DNA of 64,000 nt from Rhizoclosmatium globosum. Lineage: Eukaryota; Chytridiomycota; Chytridiomycetes; Chytridiales; Chytriomycetaceae. A program made the translations under genes and the position numbers. The notes under the pieces are model-generated. The model did not search any database and was not told the DNA's origin. It was given only the letters and a program-made list of their open reading frames with translations. The stretch is taken from positions 1 through 64,000 of the forward strand of contig MCGO01000179.1 in assembly GCA_002104985.1 (NCBI GenBank), read 5' to 3'. This document shows positions 61,127 through 64,000 of the stretch, piece by piece. Positions within the stretch are counted from its first letter, which is position 1. Each line of letters starts with the position of its first letter.

Positions 61127-61176
61127 TGGATGGTTTAGTTCTGGTGAATGAAAGGAAAAAAGGCAAACAAAAACAA
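61127..61176. promoter_or_regulatory. Compact divergent promoter (uL15m - / KISH +)
   Basis: Only 50 bp separate the two start codons, so the 5' UTRs are very short or overlap into the opposite gene. Confidence 0.6.
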
Positions 61177-61472
61177 ATGACAGCCATCTTCAAATTCGAT
61201 GGACTCCTTCTGATTCTGTTACTGCTCATCTGCACCTCCACCTTTATTCGGGGTGCGTATGCTACCTACTTACCCTAAGCTGTACCACTAGGTACTTACT
61301 TGCTTATTACACCTACACCTACATACACTTAGCCCAGGCCCCCTCCCTCATTGACCGCAACAAGCACGGCCTCCTGGGCTCCTTCTGGAAGATGGCCCGC
61401 ATTGGCGAACGACTGTCGCCATACGTCGCCCTTGCATGCATAGCAATGGCGATAAAGACCCTTGTCCATTGA
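61177..61472 (+). CDS. KSH1: KISH (TMEM167) secretory-pathway membrane protein
   Basis: A tiny split gene: exons 61177-61252 and 61333-61472, 71 aa, the family length. KISH is a conserved two-helix membrane protein of the early secretory pathway (yeast Ksh1, human TMEM167A). Landmarks: M-T-A-I-F-K-F at the start, a first helix of Leu/Ile (L-L-L-I-L-L-L-L-I-C-T), A-P-S-L-I-D-R-N-K...G-L-L-G-S-F-W-K-M-A-R-I-G-E-R-L-S-P-Y-V across the loop, and a second helix at the end. The 80-nt intron lies at the end of helix 1. Divergent from uL15m, convergent with the EF-hand gene. Confidence 0.95.
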
Positions 61473-61628
61473 AACCCCCCAAACTTGTGTATATCATAAC
61501 CCCCGCATTCTCCAATCAAAACATACAACGTGGAACTAGTCGTTTGCGCCCAAAGAAAACAGAGAAAACGAAAAAGTAAATTAAATAAAAGGAGAAATCC
61601 ATGTCTTGTATTTTCGGATTTCTGCAAT

Positions 61629-62421
61629 TCAATAATGCTTCATGTTCATTTTCTTGAAGTCGTCCTTTCCAATGTGGCCGTCCTTGTCGCGATCAAAGCG
61701 TGCAATAATGGAAAACAAGTCTCCTCGACGCGGCATTGCATACTTTTTATCGAGGCATTTCAAGAGCCGTAAAATGGATGCATCCGATAATGAGTCTGCA
61801 TGGTCGTTGGAATCCATCAACTATCACCAGAATCACTTAAATCCAACAACTTATGCAAACAGCATTCGCGTAGCTCACCTGGAACGCCTCTTCAAAGTGA
61901 TCACACTGTCGACTAATCAGCAGACTCTGCAGCTGTTCTTTCGTGATTGTATTCTCCTTTGGGTTGGTTGTGATCAGAATCTTGGCCAGCTTGGACGGTA
62001 TCGCGTTTGGGAAAAATGTGTCGAAAAACCTGTTGACGTCGGCGTGTGTGATTTTCTTGCCGTCGGATGAGATTATGGACAGAGCAACGTTGAGATCTTC
62101 AAGAGTCACTGGCCGGAACACTTCTGCACTCCAATCAAAGAAATGCTTCAGAACTGTATCAAGTAAAATAGCATGAATAGATCCAAAGCTCACCACGCGT
62201 GGCTCCCTTTTTTGTGGAATTACTGCGGTCGCCTACTTTGATTCCTGACGCCGATCTGGGTCCTACTTCCAGAAGCTGCCCGACTTCGGCCTTCCGCCAA
62301 CAAACAGGGACGGCTGAGGTTTCCTAGGGCTCAACTGGCTAGGTGTGCGTTGGAGCTTATCCGTTTGGATTTGACTGGGTTGCCGGATGTCATTTTCAGG
62401 AGGCTGAATATTGATTTCCAT
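61629..62421 (-). CDS. EF-hand calcium-binding protein
   Basis: Four exons (62421-62267, 62222-62194, 62153-61879, 61820-61629), one only 29 nt, join in phase to 216 aa. The first 60 residues are polar and Pro-rich. The rest has the helical layout of calmodulin-like proteins: L-K-H-F-F-D-W-S...T-L-E-D-L-N-V-A-L, K-I-T-H-A-D-V-N-R-F-F-D, and E-A-F-Q-L-M-D. Only the last loop is a canonical Ca2+ site (D-R-D-K-D-G-H-I-G-K-D-D-F); the earlier loops lack the Asp pattern and probably do not bind Ca2+. Short tail M-K-H-Y. Downstream of DBP2 on the same strand, 75 bp apart. The target is unknown. Confidence 0.83.
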
Positions 62422-62496
62422 CGTATTTATTGATAAACTCTTTCATGATTCCCATAAACAGCAAAATAATAAAAAACAAGAGAGGTCAAATACATC

Positions 62497-64000
62497 TCAA
62501 CGGCCGTATGGGGTGTATCTGCTTTCACCACCACCACTGTAACCTCCTCTGTAGCCGCCACCACCACCGCCACGTCCACCTCCACCCCATCGGTTGAATC
62601 CACCGCCACCTCCACCAGCAAACGACATTTCTCTCAATTGAGGTGGAATCTCCTGCTTCGCCTCCTCGAGAATTCCGAGCAGATCGCGAGCCTGTTTTGC
62701 ATTCTCAGTGGTGAAGAAGGTGTAGGCGGTTCCTGTCGTTTTGGCTCGTCCAGTACGACCGATACGGTGGACATAGTCTTCAATGTTGTTGGGGAAGTCA
62801 AAGTTGATGACATACTATAAAGAATCGTCAGTAAGAATGCCGTCACGAAAGAAACGTGGGAAACTCACTCTAATATCCTTGACATCTGCAAGAGTCGAGT
62901 ACGAGAAAAAGGTTAGAACACGCATAGACCATCACCGAACTCGCGTAGCCCACACAGATGCATCATGAGAGCAATATTGACACAGAAGAATGAGACAGAC
63001 AGGACCAACGCTGCTAATCGATGGAACATCCCCCCAAAACGACGAACTGGCTCACCTTTTGCAAACAAACAACGACAAACGCAAACTCAAAATCCAACAT
63101 GATGCAGTCAGAAGAAATCATAGCTTTCAAGAGAACAAAGGAACGCAATCAAGAGAGCTGTAGCAAGAATCCCCACCAAATTGCACATGTCAGAGATTGA
63201 TGAAGTGTCACTTTGCATCTGGCACTCCATTCAACTCCGAATCTAGCCCTTAAGTGCAGGCACTCGTCTCAATGCAGAGCGAAGCAAGCAAAAAGGGCAT
63301 CCCAAACTGTGCAACACGCAGGAAACACTCGCACAACCAGCTCCTTCCAATCACGCCGCCTCTGCCCAAGTTGAAAGAAAACTTCCACATCAAAATCGGA
63401 ATAGATGGTTTGCAAGTGACAATGAATGCAAAAAGAGGGGAGGCAAAACCGCAATCGCAGGGTTGTTCCAAAAGCAGAAGTCGCATCAATCAAACAATGT
63501 GCGCTCATCGAATACATACAATGTGGGGCCTAGAGGAGAATGTAAAAAAAAAGGGACGAGTTGTTACCTAATCCACGCGCAGCAACATCCGTCGCAATCA
63601 AGATCGGCGATCCTCCAGACTTGAACTCATTCATGACCCAGTCACGCTCTTGCTGCTTCTTGTCTCCGTGAATGGCGAGGGCAGGGAATCCATCCTGTCT
63701 CAAGAAACGGGTGCATTCATCGGCAGTCTTCTTGGTTCCCGTGAAGATGATGGTTTTTGCACTTCGGTCTTCATCCGCAATTTTGTCAAGGATTTGGATG
63801 AGTCTTGGTTGGGAAATTCATTAATACTTCACAATCATCCCAATTTGGCAGCTTACCTGTTGCGTTTGTCGTACTGGCCCATGATTTCAATCTTCTGCGT
63901 AACCATGTGGTTGGCCGAGAGCGACAGGGAACCAATGTTGACTTGGATAAACTCTTTCATGTAGTCTCGGGCGAGAGACTGTACCTCCTTGGGCCAGGTT
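62497..64000 (-). CDS. DBP2: DEAD-box RNA helicase DBP2/DDX5-like, 3' part (runs off the window)
   Basis: Only the C-terminal helicase lobe and tail are in the window. Exons: 64000-63857 (partial), 63803-63568, a 17-nt micro-exon 62885-62869, and 62814-62497. Motifs: T-W-P-K-E-V at the window edge, [26 protein letters not shown] (motif V), and [10 protein letters not shown] (motif VI). The tail is Gly/Arg-rich ([12 protein letters not shown]) and ends Y-G-R, as in yeast Dbp2 and p68. These ATP-dependent helicases act in transcription-coupled RNA remodelling, decay and rRNA processing. A 682-nt intron interrupts G-L-D of motif V. N-terminus beyond the window. Confidence 0.95.
62886..63567 (-). 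other. Long intron in DBP2 motif V region
   Basis: 682 nt, GTAACA donor (63567) and TTGCAG acceptor (62886), versus 42-90 nt for most introns here. Frames inside are not coding. Yeast DBP2 and vertebrate p68 are known for a conserved long intron in the 3' half of the gene that mediates autoregulation in yeast. Confidence 0.8.

Noticed and set aside
63250..63571. Coding frames on both strands within the long DBP2 intron
   Set aside because: No motifs, and both flanking exons join perfectly across the region. A box C/D snoRNA was looked for; no convincing pair of boxes on the transcribed strand.

Overview
The window is nuclear DNA from a eukaryote, most likely an early-diverging fungus of the chytrid type. 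This is inferred from many short GT-AG introns (42-90 nt), compact gene spacing, fungal and animal housekeeping genes (TRAPPC13, an animal-type SERCA pump, KISH, mitochondrial uL15, a DBP2/DDX5 helicase) and TnpB/Fanzor-like genes. No database search was possible; every homology statement rests on motifs read from the translated sequence.

Layout. 1-15.9 kb is gene-poor and full of element debris: a 1.5-kb PIF/Harbinger-type element with perfect 15-bp TIRs and a TTA target duplication, a 0.9-kb element with 12-bp TIRs, two copies of an LTR-like promoter repeat, copia-like fragments, a pogo transposase fragment, a decayed rhomboid protease gene and a decayed Fanzor-like gene. 15.9-28.9 kb is a dense genic block: TRAPPC13, a coiled-coil/zinc-finger family gene, SERCA, a second family member, a PHO80-type cyclin and two C2H2 proteins. 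29-48.6 kb holds half of a pogo transposase and two giant multi-exon genes (1,816 aa on +, about 2,193 aa on -). These face each other around a frameshifted C2H2 gene, a third family member and a GATA-finger protein. 49.7-51.2 kb is an intact pogo/Tigger-like transposase. 51.5-64 kb carries three more family members, a secreted three-repeat cysteine-rich protein, uL15m, KISH, an EF-hand protein and the 3' part of DBP2.

Most interesting content. (1) Giant TnpB/Fanzor-like (RuvC plus zinc-ribbon) genes. The + strand gene ends in a textbook C-x2-C-G...RD-x-N-A-A-R-N-I signature. The - strand gene has two N-terminal C2H2 fingers and an ADIGD RuvC-I-like motif. Their N-terminal thirds look paralogous. 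A third decayed copy at 12.9-15.3 kb keeps a DPG RuvC-I motif (inside a 49-bp tandem duplication), YGDGS and IDE..TS motifs. (2) A local expansion of an apparently unnamed protein family: N-terminal coiled coil, one or two atypical zinc fingers, a W-centred helical domain and a C-terminal domain with MP-x-Y...W-L...CF signatures. Five full members lie in 42 kb, plus one relative that shares only the N-terminal half and carries a GATA finger, and one variant without an obvious coiled coil. (3) Single-base lesions in otherwise intact genes: a C2H2 gene with 1 nt missing at its second zinc-binding Cys, and the - strand giant gene, which needs a -1 shift at an A7 run.
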